Assembly (NCBI RefSeq): GCF_016802725.1 | Contig: NC_052668.1 | Location: 18,085,001-18,149,000 of the forward strand | Length of the DNA stretch: 64,000 nt | Direction of reading: 5' to 3' | Origin: Solenopsis invicta | Lineage: Eukaryota > Arthropoda > Insecta > Hymenoptera > Formicidae | In this document: positions 49,684 through 61,380 of the stretch, piece by piece | How the letters are laid out: every line of letters begins with the position of its first letter | Numbering within the stretch: position 1 is the stretch's first letter | Notes under the pieces: model-generated | What the model was told of the DNA's origin: nothing | The model's input: only the letters and a program-made list of their open reading frames with translations | The model's database searches: none | Made by a program: the position numbers and the translations under genes

Positions 49684-49941
49684 CAGGGGCGGATAATTCT
49701 TATTTAACAAATCTGTGTAGAAATTTTTATGAAATTCGATTAATTTGGAAAATATTTCAAGAGTTTTTAAAATACTTCAATTTTGCATCACAAAGATATT
49801 TTCAATTTGGAACAATTGATATATTGAAAATAAAGAATGTTACGATAAAAAAAGGAAACGCGTTCTTTTTAACATTCATACTCGATCGAACCCCTAAAAA
49901 TTATTAGCTTCGAGCCCTTCGAAAAATTCATTATCCGCCTG
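49684..49941. mobile_element. hAT-like non-autonomous element
   Basis: Ends CAGGGGCGGATAATTC on the left and, as reverse complement, CAGGCGGATAATGAAT on the right; 258 bp. CAGGGGCGGAT-type ends and a subterminal cgagcccttcg are typical of one hAT group. The 8-bp target duplication expected for hAT is not evident, so it is old or rearranged. The 85-codon frame overlapping it is meaningless. Confidence 0.6.
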
Positions 49942-50001
49942 TGACCACGCGAGCTCTCCTTACTAATCCACGGTGACGGTTCTCATCGCTATCTTTTTCA
50001 G

Positions 50002-50061
50002 ACTTACACGTGCCTACACGTGTGCGTCCTTGTGAACAACCAACCATGCTGTTCCCCCACC
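50002..50061 (+). other. candidate 60-nt cassette exon in shot
   Basis: Bounded by tatctttttcag on the left and a consensus-like donor cacc|gtaagt on the right. Length is a multiple of three, and the phase-0 frame is open (TYTCLHVCVLVNN...), so it could be included between exon 2 and CH1 exon 3 without shifting frame. The Cys-rich peptide is unlike anything expected inside a CH domain, which argues for a decoy, an untranslated exon or rare use. Confidence 0.22.
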
Positions 50062-50956
50062 GTAAGTTCATAGCTCTCATTCGTCATTTATCAGCCGCGA
50101 CGACATGCATGATCAATCGCTTTGTTTACACTGTAGTCCCTCAGCCTCCGCAATGTTGCGAATTTAAGGAATTGCGTGCATCGCGCGAAAGGAATGCGGT
50201 GCATCGCGCTCGATCGTCGTCCCGATAACCGCGTGGAGGCGTACCTCTCGTAACGATCGTTTTTCCATGTTATTAACGCGTCATTGTCTGACTAACACCT
50301 GCGTGAGATGACGTACGTTCGCGGTGCATGCTCGAGTTGACCATTGGTCGACCGATATGGTAAACGAATGCGCCTGAGCCTAATGTATGTTTTTAAAACC
50401 GGTCTGTAAATCAGCATGTTTATTCGTGCGCGTAATCGGATTCGGATGTCGGGAAAACAACTGGGATTTCAGATGTCTCTCGATGATTTTGTACCGTTCC
50501 TGTTTAATTGCCGTCGCTCTTTTTTTTTGTTTTTTTTTTTGTTTTTGTACTAGCCGGATTGCCGCGACATGACGTATGCATCAGAATTGTAGAATTTCGA
50601 GCGCGATCCGCGAATGTCGCATGTCTTTATTACGTTACGCGCAAACAGCAGCTACAGATTCCGCTTACGATACTTGTGGCTTATGGCACGTTTGACTCAC
50701 ATCCACGCTTTCGCTATTTACATTATGCGTACTCTCGACATTCCTGCGGCTTCTTTTTCATTTTCTATTCATGGTAACTGCTTGAATACATCATAGCCGA
50801 TGGACTATACCCTTATGCATTCTTATTTTTCCACTTGGCTCCCTGGATTTTTTTCTACGTCAGTCGTTTTGATGTTTTTTTTTTGCGTCGCCAGATGTGT
50901 ACTCGACTCGATATGAAAAGCGGCAATTAACTCGCCCCTTTTGGAATTTGTTGCAG

Positions 50957-51046
50957 GCGAGCAGACATGTCGGGGACCTGTTCGAGGATCTACGCGACGG
51001 CCACAATCTCATCTCCTTGCTGGAAGTGCTCACCGGCGAGCCCTTT
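50957..51046 (+). CDS. shot: short stop, CH1 exon 3
   Basis: 30 codons, phase 0 at both ends, between ttgttgcag and |gtgagt. Reads ASRHVGDLFEDLRDGHNLIS then LLEVLTGEPF, the highly conserved middle of the first CH domain, with the LRDGHNLISLLEVL core. It joins upstream to KHLKK or to the HWKYVK microexon. Confidence 0.97.
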
Positions 51047-51564
51047 GTGAGTACTTGCCTTTCGCGATGCTCTCGGGGCGATCTTTCGAAATTTACTCTC
51101 CATTATTATGTCTTGAGAAAAAAAAGATATTGAAGACGTCCAACCAGTCATGTATTTTCTTAAAAGGTTAAATAAGTTCAATTTACTGCCAATTTATCTT
51201 CGTTTATCGCGAGTCTGTTTTCTGTTTTTTTGTGTGGGTGCTAAATTCGAGTTAGTTAACAAAACTTGCGATATAAAGACCAATAAACGTAAATTCGAAT
51301 TCAAAAACACTCAATTTTTTCATCTCTAGTCCCAGCTGCTTCGAGAAGGCATTAAAGATATCTTTTAAATTGGCACATGATCGCTTTATTTATTGGCCTT
51401 TGTACCATTAGTTTTGTTGATTTTATATGAGCTGCTCAGTACTTGGTTGAGAACAGAGTGACTGAGTTCAGTTCTAGGGTTGGGCTCTGAGCGACAATTG
51501 GATGAAACAGCGCTAATTGTCCCCGATCGAACGTAATTAACGATAAACCGATCGCGTTTTCCAG
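51047..51564. other. shot intron between CH1 exons 3 and 4
   Basis: 518-bp intron with consensus ends. I looked for an equivalent of the alternative exon that plectin carries at this site and found no short in-frame exon with both splice signals. Confidence 0.7.
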
Positions 51565-51735
51565 CCGCGGGAGAGGGGACGAATGCGCTTTCACATGCTG
51601 CAGAACGTGCAGATGGCCCTCGATTTTTTACGATACAAGAAAATCAAGCTGGTCAACATCCGGGCGGAGGACATCGTGGACGGTAACCCGAAGCTCACGC
51701 TTGGCCTGATATGGACCATTATCTTACACTTCCAG
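51565..51735 (+). CDS. shot: short stop, CH1 exon 4
   Basis: 57 codons, phase 0 at both ends, between cgttttccag and |gtaagt. Starts PRERGRMRFHMLQNVQMALD, continues through the FLRYKKIKLVNIRAEDIVDG segment and ends LTLGLIWTIILHFQ. This is the C-terminal half of CH1, including the LTLGLIWTIILHFQ signature that ends the domain in spectraplakins, plectin, spectrin and alpha-actinin. The next exons must encode the linker and CH2 and are beyond the window apart from the candidates listed. Confidence 0.97.
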
Positions 51736-54700
51736 GTAAGTGGCACGGCTATTTTGCGAGACGTGATGATAAACGCGATCCTCCGAGTTAACGATGAACC
51801 TCAAACGAGAGCCGTGGTTCGCCTTTCGAATCGACCGAGGCGTCAGCGGCACACGGCACCCCACGCGTTTATGTCGAATTTGCCAGTAGCGTGCGAGTAC
51901 ATACCGCAGTGTCGTAAATTTATACGTCGCGCAGCATACGCTGTGTTTTACGTGCTCCGTTTGGTATTCGGGGAGTCCCGGAAGTCGCGTACTCCTTTTC
52001 GACTTTCGGAGTCGACTTTTCCATGACGAAGATTGAATTACGGAACCATCATTGTCATGCTTGTCACATTCTCTCAGTTCCCTGTATTGCTTACTTTTTG
52101 ACATTTAAGTTTCGACGAATTTAAATTTTGTTGGGATCTACGTGAAATTAGACAGGAGGGCAAGTCTTACATTTTTCTAAGTTTAAGAATTCAGTTTTTC
52201 GTTGAGACGGTGAGATTGATGAATTTTTTCTTCTTTGAACTGACGTTTTTAAAACATCAGTGTTCCAAGTTATTACTACCTTGTTACAATAATTGTCAGT
52301 TTTTTTCCAGCTTATTTTCTGATATTTAGTATCTATAGCACGGCTTGTATAACGCAAATGAAACGGCTGCAATGTCAGCATGATGGAAACCGCCCATCGC
52401 AATTTACTGTAATGTGTCCATCGGACTATACGATGCACCAGTCAGCTATGAAGCTCGATAGAAAGTGAAATATATGCAGAGCGTTCGAGAAAACACACTT
52501 TCTCATAATTTAGTTCTACTATCGAAAGATGTTTGATTACTTTTAATCAGTGAAATTGAACAGCTTTAAATAGGGTAACTCCGGTATACGCGCCGCACCT
52601 AGTAAAAAATTCATTTATCAAGTGAATTACTATATTTAAAGAAAATGAACTGTACCAAAAAAAATTAATTTATACTGTTTATTACTATAAAAGAATTAGA
52701 AATACGAAATATTAATTTTTTAATATTTGGAAAAAACTTGAAAAAATCCTTGCATTTTTGCCGTAAATCAAAAGGGGAATTTATGATCATGGAATAATCA
52801 AATTGGACGAAGAATATAAGGGCTAAATATTTTCGTATACTCCATTTTTTATTCTCTACACTTGGGTATCATGAAATAATTAATGAACCTTTTACACTTC
52901 CTATAGAGAGAGTAATCCTTTTACGTAAGTTTTAATACATCGCTGCGCCACTCAACATTGACAAATTGATTCAATTTATTATGGTTTCATCAATATTAAG
53001 AGTAAAAAAACATAAAAGCAGAGCGGTTGCAAGCAAGTTATCTCCACTCCTATTTTTCCTGATTTTTGCGGCATAAATCTCCGGGCGGAGTTATCCTACA
53101 TTATATTTACATTAGACACGCGTATTGAGTCAGATCTTTGAAGAGAAGTTGAATTTCTTCAAAGTGCTTCTGAGCAATTTATTCTTCCTCTAAAATAGTC
53201 CGTTATTTCTGGCACCGTGATCTTAACTCTTACGCGGTAATGGGATATCAGGAATATCCATTAATCTTTTTACAATCGGCTGCAACGACACGTCGTCGCG
53301 ACACGCGCGGCTGGCGTCACGTCGAAAGTATTTTGCATTTGTGTACTCATGCGCGTACCGTTTGACTAACGGAATACGTTGATTCTACTGGGCGCGGCAG
53401 TACTTTCGTCGTGTTGGAAATGACTACTTGGTCACTTTGGCCGCGGAGCGGAATATACGGTGGGAGAAGCGAGCTGGAAGTTTAAGCGAGCTTTTTCCTT
53501 TACGTTTTCACCAGCTCGGTATTATTCCGCGTCGCGCGATTTCGCAACGCGTGGCGGAGTGCCACGTCAGCCGGGAAACGTTGAAAGTTGCGTTTGAAGC
53601 TGTCCCTTTCGCGCGGCACTTGGAGCGGGCTTTGCATTCTTCCAATTATGAGACGGATAATTTGTTCGCAGAATTAATCGCTGATTTCGTAATCGAGCCT
53701 TTCTTCCGCCCAATTTACGTCGTCGCGCCGATGCCCACCGTAGCGCGGTAAATCCTTCGTGAAGGTGTTTTACGGCGCGCGCGCGGCGCAAACCGTTTCT
53801 CGGTCCGTTGCACTTCGTATCTCGTCGGCCAGTGGCCTGTGTCATAAAACTTGACAGGTTGACTATTATATAGAATGTCGATGAACTCGGACGACTTCCC
53901 GGTTCTAACAACGTGATATTTATACGCGTCGAGCTCCCGCTTTGCTGCGGGAGCTTTTGCGGAAAAGTCTCTCGTCGTCTTTCGTCGTCTCTCGTCGTCT
54001 CTCGTCTCTCTTCGATCTCGCGACTGGAAGATCTCGGCACGAATTCCGTCATTTCCGTCGGCGATGGACGTTCCATCGATTCCGTAATGCATAAAAGGGT
54101 CGAGCGTTTAAGCGACGCGATCAGCGTGCATTCTAATCAGGCGTCTCGCATACCGCGATAGGTCACATCTCGCCGGCGCGTTGTGTCCCGCGCTATTTTT
54201 AGAGCTCGTATATCTCTCGATGTAACGTTGTGGTAGGTGCCGGTAACGAATGTACATACGTATAGCTCGTACGGAATCACGTGCATTGCCAAAGAAAAGC
54301 GAAAGCGAGGACGTCGCGCCGCGGCCGACTCGCCTCGCGCTCAGACCAGTCGAGAGTTCCGCACGGCACGAAATCTGCTCAATCTAGAAGGACAGGGACA
54401 CCTCGCACATGTTATTTAGCGTAAAGAGGTATAATTTATTAATTTCACTCAAGTCTACAAATCGGCCCCCGCCGCTTTGCGTTCGAAAGTCTCGATCGAT
54501 ATCTTAATCGTCCGCAGTTCACTTAGGCCCGTATTTATAGCTTCTGCTAAAGAACTTGACTCTGTAACTAACCTTGAGACATGATACGGCTTAATAAAGA
54601 CATCTTGGAGAAGTTAACTTGATATTTGTTACATCATATTTGCATTTGCGATTTAACTTGAGGAAATTAGATGAAGTTTGTCTCGAGACAATCTGAGCTT

Positions 54701-55011
54701 TGTTTCTCGCGGTTTAAAATCGATTCTTCAGAAATCCTATTTTTATTTCGAAACTTTTTATTTTCGCAACGCTCGAACAAAATTAATTATTATTAATCGA
54801 TGATAATTAATCCGCAAAACGAAGTACAGAATGTGGCAACGGATTATTGTTCAAAATATAAAAAGAATATTTGTGATTTCATTTTATGAATATTAAATTA
54901 TTAAATATCGCGAGAGAAAAATAATTCCATTGCCTTGATGTTTGTTACTGCGGCATTGTGTTCACGCAAGGTCGCCGCGTTATCATTCGTTCAGTGAGAT
55001 TCGAGTCGGTA

Positions 55012-55041
55012 GGTGGTAGTATCGCGGGTGGTAGTATCGCG
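55012..55041. repeat. 15-bp perfect tandem duplication
   Basis: ggtggtagtatcgcg occurs twice in a row (55012-55026, 55027-55041), just after an arthropod-initiator-like ttcagtgag near 54990. It lies upstream of an ATG in good context (aacaaaATGgaacac) at 55084 that is followed at once by a donor-like gtcagt at 55093. Confidence 0.85.
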
Positions 55042-55449
55042 AGTTGTTTCGCGTGTTTTCCGCGATCTAATTTACTTAACAAAATGGAACACGTCAGTAA
55101 ATATTAATATTTGTTCTTATATTCTTAAATAAACCAGTTAATCTTTTCACAGAGCTTCTCTATTCATAACTTTATGTGATAATTAAAACAAGAGATATTC
55201 TGTTTAATAATTCTTCATTATAATGCAGTTTTCATTTAATAACGTGAGATAGGATATTACGGTGTATTCTACAAAACTTGCAAAATAAATTTTATTGAAA
55301 TTTAATGCTAGATTTTACGTCCCGCTTTTTAGCACTTTTAGCTGTTGGTACTTTAATCAAAATGCAAATATTGAATCGTTTATATCTCGTGATATCAAAC
55401 TTTATTTTGTACATCGCCTGTGACTCTTAACGACAGTTCGATATTGTTA

Positions 55450-55675
55450 CACTGAGGAAAAAAATGTTAATTTAATTAAATTTGTGATTGTTGATTTAAC
55501 TAAGCTTTTCAACTTGATTAGGTTTCTTCAATTTAAGTATTTGTGTATTTAAGTTGAATTAATTCAGTTCAAGCATTCGTATATTTAACTTAAATACATA
55601 AATGCTTGAATTGAACAAATTTGATTAAGCTGAAGGGTTTAGTCAGGTTAACTAATTTTTTTTCCTCAATATACA
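55450..55675. mobile_element. TGAGGAAAAAA-end inverted-repeat element, full copy
   Basis: Left end acTGAGGAAAAAAATGTTAA, right end as reverse complement tatTGAGGAAAAAAAATTAG; the two halves pair over about 100 nt each (centre near 55570, ttaagtt/aacttaa words). It belongs with the truncated copy at 24929-25035. Fold-back form, non-coding. Confidence 0.7.
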
Positions 55676-56650
55676 TTGTGTTGGTGCGCAACTTTTTTCA
55701 TATATATCTGCGTAACGATAGCGTTAAGAGTTACAAAATAGATGTTTTTTTTTATACAAAGTTAAGTAATAATTGTAAGTATAGGCTCTAGTTTCTCTAC
55801 TGTTATTGAACGTAAACGACGAAGGAGGATATGCTACGATTGATGTCGATTGTCCGTATCTTCTGGCACGCGTGATATCGGCGAATCTCGGGATTCGCTT
55901 GCGCGATTCTCGAAACGCGGCTTCTATGTACTATATATTCATTCATGAATATTTCTTTTCATTGGTCTCGAACGCGCTGCGTTGTCGTGTCGCCCCATCG
56001 GACGTGCATACATATCAGCGAGAAAGAGAGAGATCGCACGCGCTTCTTTTTGAACAGTCGCAAAAAGTCGAGCGAAGGCGCGAACCGAGTAACGCGAGTT
56101 ACGCGATCGTATAAAGACTGCTAGTGTTTGCTCCCCTCTGTGGCGTCTGCCGACAGCGCACAGGAAGATTTATATAGAAATTCCAGATGTAAATTTAAAT
56201 TATGAGGAACGATCATTTGCATCTGCGATTCTTTATTTCTTCTAATTTGCGGCTTTCTTTAATTCATCTCCATAGTTTTCTCCCTCCTCATAATCGGTAA
56301 AATCGGAAAGATACAACGTGGATGATCAGTTCAGAATTTTGCGGTAATATTTCGTCTCTTTCGCGAATCGTTAAAAATATACCTCAGAAATGTACGGGTT
56401 TTTTGATAATCAGAGTTCAGTTCGTGACGAGCGTAAGAAGGGAAACTTTGACACTCGAGAAAGCACGCGAGGGTACATCGGTAAGAGACAGGGAATTTTT
56501 AGTTTGCATCGTTAGCGGCGTCGTTTCGGACAGATTCGTGCAGAGTTGATTAAGTATAACGAGTCGAACGTGTACTTAATATTAAGTATAAGACTTTTGT
56601 AGTTTAGCCCAGTCTAATAGTGAATTTTCTTCTTTTCTTTTGCGCCGCAG

Positions 56651-56665
56651 AGCTGGCGACGCAAG
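56651..56665 (+). CDS. shot: candidate shot 15-nt microexon (SWRRK)
   Basis: A strong pyrimidine tract (ttttcttcttttcttttgcg) and ccgcag precede AGC TGG CGA CGC AAG, which is followed by gtaagt, a perfect donor. Both ends are phase 0, matching the phase-0 end of CH1 exon 4 (ILHFQ). Inclusion would insert Ser-Trp-Arg-Arg-Lys between CH1 and the start of the CH2 linker. I know of no family precedent at exactly this junction, so the call rests on splice signals, phase and the basic aromatic composition it shares with the HWKYVK microexon. Confidence 0.55.
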
Positions 56666-59600
56666 GTAAGTGTGTGCGACCGCTTTACACCCCTTAAATG
56701 ACTGCCCGTCATCCTGCGCGAGGGTGCAGATGACATTTGGGAACCAAAGTGGTTACGCGTAAATGCAAAAGGTCTTATTGCAATCGGAAAATCGCAGCTG
56801 CATTATTTTCTTCTTTACCGACGAAACTTACTAAGACGATCGCTTCGTTAAACACAGATGGCTCGTACAGGTAGTTACACCTGTGGAATCGTAGCTCCCA
56901 CACGGATGGCTGAGCCGCGCAGTCATTTGAACTTAGCCAATCCACAGATTTGAACGTAACACACTACAGATACTCATATACATTTATATATCATACACCC
57001 ACATACGTGCGGTTTTAATGATGGTACAACAGACGTTTGAAGAAAATTGAAAAGGTTTAATTAATCTTAAGAAACAATAAGGAAAATGAGAATAGAAATA
57101 ATGAAAATGAGAACAAGACTCGTACATATGTTTGATACAAATGGGGCGAGAAATAGCGAAAGTTATAACTCATTTTTTATTTATGTCCCTTAATTAAAAA
57201 AAAAGGAATTTTATGGAGCGAATGAATGAGAGCTCAGTTTTCCACTTGGTTCCCACCTGAATGCTCGCACTCGATCATAATTACTTTATTCATAAAGGAT
57301 GGGAATAAAATTCACACTTATACTACGTATTCAAAATATTTGGAAATTATTTAATTATCTGTTTCACTTAAAAATTTACGTGAATTTTTTGTCTTAGTGA
57401 AATGCTCAATTCTTTGGGAGACTTCGTTCGCGAGGGCAGAAAATAAAAATCTTATTTATGTATCTATTCAAATTACTCTGTTGTGTCTGTTTCTAATTTT
57501 ATTTAAATAATTCTATTTTATGTACACTTGAATATTGATATGTTTAAACGTATAAATATTAAATATTTAGAGAGGTATATTTTTGAATATGAATGATTTT
57601 AAGTTTCGAGAACAAAATATTTTTTGCCCTTTATTGTTCAGAATTTCTTTCTTAAACAGAGCGGTAAATATGTTTCATGATAAAATCGATTCAACGCAAC
57701 TAACGACTGGTATTAGTTGCAACATTTCCTAATTAACGTTACGAAATATTCTTGCAACCAAGAAAAAAATGGAGACTTATTATGTTCACGTGATTTCTCC
57801 TTGGCCACGTGCCAATATCCTAGAACGTTTTTATCAGAGACAGATGTCGGGATAAACTTTGTATCATGAATATTAACGGCTCGCCTTGCTAATTTTCACA
57901 TGCTCGTCTACGCTGCGACCTCCAATCTGCGCAGCGACACGTTTCGATGCAATATTGCTGTACGTAATTATGTGTATATAGCTAGGAAATTTTTATGAAG
58001 GAAACATTTAATTCAAAACATAATTCTTACGCAAGAATCCCGTGCATAGAATTGTGCTTATGTTTTTGTTTCGCAGCACACAAGCTGCGTAGGTGGAATC
58101 GGCGTTAAAACGATCGTTTTAAAAACATTGAATTACAATATTAAGCTCCGCAGGGTAAACGCGCGTTTCCAATCGAAGGTCTTTGTTAATTGTCGCCTCG
58201 AGGAATTTATAAATCTATAAGTCCGTCATAAATTTTCTCTTTTGTCACACACAAATCGTAATTTTATCATTAGATGTTACCCACTTTATTGCGTCTTGAC
58301 AATATTATTCTTTTGTGCTTTATTAATGCACTTTGTCTAAAAATATATATTAATTGCTTTTTATTTTAGAAAAAATATAAAAATAACAATTATTAATTCA
58401 CATTTATTCAACAATTATTTGATAAAGATTTTTATATTAAATTAATTTCTTTTAATTTTTTCTTTCAAGAATGAAAAAAGTTTATGATCAGAATAAAATT
58501 TGGTTGTCGCTTCGTTGCGCTCTTTTACGCGGCTTACGGACACGTCGAGTGATGACGCTATTACGAATGACATCACCTGCGCGAAACCATTGAGAGTCCG
58601 TCCGTAAGTACAGGTTTTGATACGTGCTGGTTACGAGTTTTCACTCTCTTTCGCACGGCGGCAAAGGGAAAGGCTCCTCGTCCGGAATCGTTGCCATTGA
58701 TGGTTGCCGTTTTCGCAAAAACCGGCATTCGTCGTGACGCTGTTCAAACTTTTTATACCGATCAATCGTGCACGCTCGATTGACACGGCCTTTAATTGCA
58801 TGCTACCTTGTCCCGACGTCGAGCGAGAAAGCTGGTGTTCAATACGCAGAAATAACATTAATGTTATATACCTTTTTTTAAGCCTTTTTTTAGGCGTACA
58901 CCCACATACAATAGGTTTGTTTAAATTTAAATACCTCGCTTGCTTATTTATAAGCCTTTTCTATCATTATCGTCGGAGAGAAATTGCTCATTGTATTCGT
59001 TCGCTGTCACTTTCTTATTCCATTGTACGAAAGAGATACCCGTAAGCTCCGGTGGCGCGATATAACGTGTACGTTACAGCGGCCGGATTGTATTCCGTCT
59101 TTGCACCAAAGGCAACGAATTAGCGTACCCACGACGGCGGAAGCGCCACGACGGAGCGAATCAAGTAGCCTCGGGTGCGATGACTTCATATCCGCCTGGT
59201 GATCTGCGGCGTGCAGTTAGCTTAAACTCAGCGCCACGGGCTGTACCGTAATTATAATATCTGCACCGCGATTTAATTAACGCACTGGGTACATCGCAAT
59301 GACTTGACGTGACTTAAAGAGAAATTAAATTCCTCAGCACAATTGGTACGTTACCAAAGAATTTCTATTTAATATATTTGATTGAGATAGAATACTTGGC
59401 GTACTTTTAACACGAGCCAATATGCTAATAAGAGACCATCTTCATTACAGCAATTTAATAGATCACGAACGTTAGGATGTTGTCTTGAAAGCACAATTTC
59501 ATGATTTCACTTTCTTCTCTTGTGGCACACTAGCTTCGCTGCCTTTCATTTTCTCTCGGATCTTTTTCTTCCGAGGACTCGTCAGCGGCCATCGGCCTGT

Positions 59601-61380
59601 TTCTTTAAGTGCCGGCACGCGTATGAATTCGCAATGAAGGCACGATTGTGCGCCATATCGGTCGGAATCGTCCGTGCACTTCACCGTCTGAGAATTCCTA
59701 TTCTGGCTCCCACATTTGTTTTTAATCGTCCTGACTGAACTGTCAAATGATTGATAATAACCGAATACCCCTAGAAGTCCGACGTAAATAATTTATGTCC
59801 ATTTTCACCAATGTAGTTTAACTTTGATCTTAATTCAATTTACTCTATCCTTTTCCAATTTTTAGAACCAAAGAAAGATAAAGAGTAAGTTAAACTGAAA
59901 TCAAAGTTAATCTGCGTTGGCGGAAATAGGCATTAGCTTAGAACATATATTACTAAGGGCATTAGCATAGTATTTTCACGATCTAATTTACTAGCAATTT
60001 ATATGTCGCGTATCTTGAAACGACAGATACAGGGCACACTTCGCAGGAAGGCAGGAAAAGAATAAAGAATCGTATAAGTGGGTCGCTTTTTCTTCCCGTC
60101 GTTTATACTCGTCGTTCAAATGTTTTTGTTTCATTCTGTAGCAGACGATACGATCGCGATTCATTCCCGAAAATGACGGAATCGTCGGCGATCGAGCTGG
60201 ACGATAATCGTAGAATCTCGCGTGCGTATCTCGTTAACGAGGAAGTAAATTATCGTGGAAGTCGTTTTTTTTTATCGGCGGCGGTTACGACATCGATTTT
60301 CCATCATTCTATTATCTAGATCGCCCTCGGACAAGCGTAAAAGGATCGTGCTACCACGTAATTATCTCATTCGGATCGACGTTACCACGTTTGGTCCACG
60401 AGAATCAAAAGCGTATCGATGCTCGTTTCTATGCCGATTTACGATCAACGTTGCGTGACATTTCAGCTCGCAAACAGCTTATTAACATGAAGACCTCGCT
60501 CGTTACATTCCTAAATATTTATCGATACTGGACTCGGAATAGACGTCCCAAACCGTACCCACGCCTTTCCACTAACGAGGAGATTGTTTATTCGTTAGAA
60601 GTCCTACGTGTACCATTAATGCAGCTGATGCAAATGATATCTCATGCGTTTCGTAGGAGCAAATTCTGTTTCCGCATATCTCTGGAATAATTGCTTATTC
60701 TATATAGAAATTAATATAAACTGGCGTTTTAATTTTCTGGAATTTTCCTCTGAGAGCATGCTATATTTTGAAAAAAAAAAAAAAAAAAAAATTGCAGAAT
60801 CCAGTGCATTTATCTCTTTTATCAAATTAAAACATGGATCTATACAGAGCTACAAATTACATTAATAATTATCATCTTTTAATTCGGATACGAAAAAAAC
60901 AGTTTTACTATCTAAAAATTTAGGTAGATACAGATCAGAAAATAATTTTAAGTTGAACTATCAAAATAATTATGTGAGAGGTTCAAGCATGATGATCTGA
61001 TGCAAAAAGTTTTGATAGTCCAGCAATATCAACTTTAAACATCCAATATAAATTTTGTAAAGACGTAACAAATATTTTCAGGTCTGTATTTCATCGAAAT
61101 TGTCCTTTACAGTACAGCATTTGATGTTGTGTTCTCGTGTTGTTTCTTACGAATTTCGTATGTTCTTATCGTTATCGTTACGGCGCTTATCATCTTGTCG
61201 TGGCGCCCATCATTTTCGCTTGGAAAGTGAAACACGAGTGACGTTGGTGACGTCACTGAGAACCCTGCGATTGCTCCGTTTCCTTTTTAGGCCCGTCCGA
61301 GGAATGTCGGTCTTTACCAAGGTTGCGTGCCCGATCACAGCGCGACCTTGATATCTGGATAACCATACGCCACCGCTCAC
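56666..61380. other. shot intron between the SWRRK microexon and the right-hand CpG block
   Basis: Mainly AT-rich DNA with an inverted-repeat element at 59799-59928 and an A17-18 run near 60770-60790. A TGACGTCA lies at 61248-61255 just before the GC-rich block. Frames at 58631-59202, 59499-59738 and 60391-60690 have no recognisable domain. Confidence 0.5.
59799..59928. mobile_element. inverted-repeat element, AACTTTGATYTC family, copy 2
   Basis: Left arm (attttcaccaatgtagttta, then actttgatctt) and right arm (aaatcaaagttaatctgcgt, then tggcggaaat) are imperfect reverse complements of about 60 nt. The right arm matches the element at 35011-35135. Confidence 0.6.

Larger units (their letters stand above)
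47863..50956. other. shot intron between the microexon and CH1 exon 3
   Basis: Holds the palindrome at 47937-48024, the hAT-like element at 49684-49941 and a possible 60-nt exon at 50002-50061. 48660-49200 is AT-rich. Short frames elsewhere have no domain. Confidence 0.5.
51736..56650. other. shot intron after the CH1 domain
   Basis: 52100-53100 is AT-rich. 53250-54420 is a GC-rich block with TCGTC repeats near 53970-54010 and chance frames on both strands. 54960-55092 holds a duplicated 15-mer and a strong-context ATG. An inverted-repeat element lies at 55450-55675. No domain-bearing exon until the 15-nt microexon at 56651. Confidence 0.5.

Noticed and set aside
51047..51564. Possible equivalent of plectin's second alternative CH1 exon
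   Set aside because: No short segment with acceptor, donor and multiple-of-three length was found in this intron.
53428..54076. Frames of 107-169 codons on both strands
   Set aside because: First frame has no ATG near its start; all lie in a GC-rich block with TCGTC repeats and lack domains.
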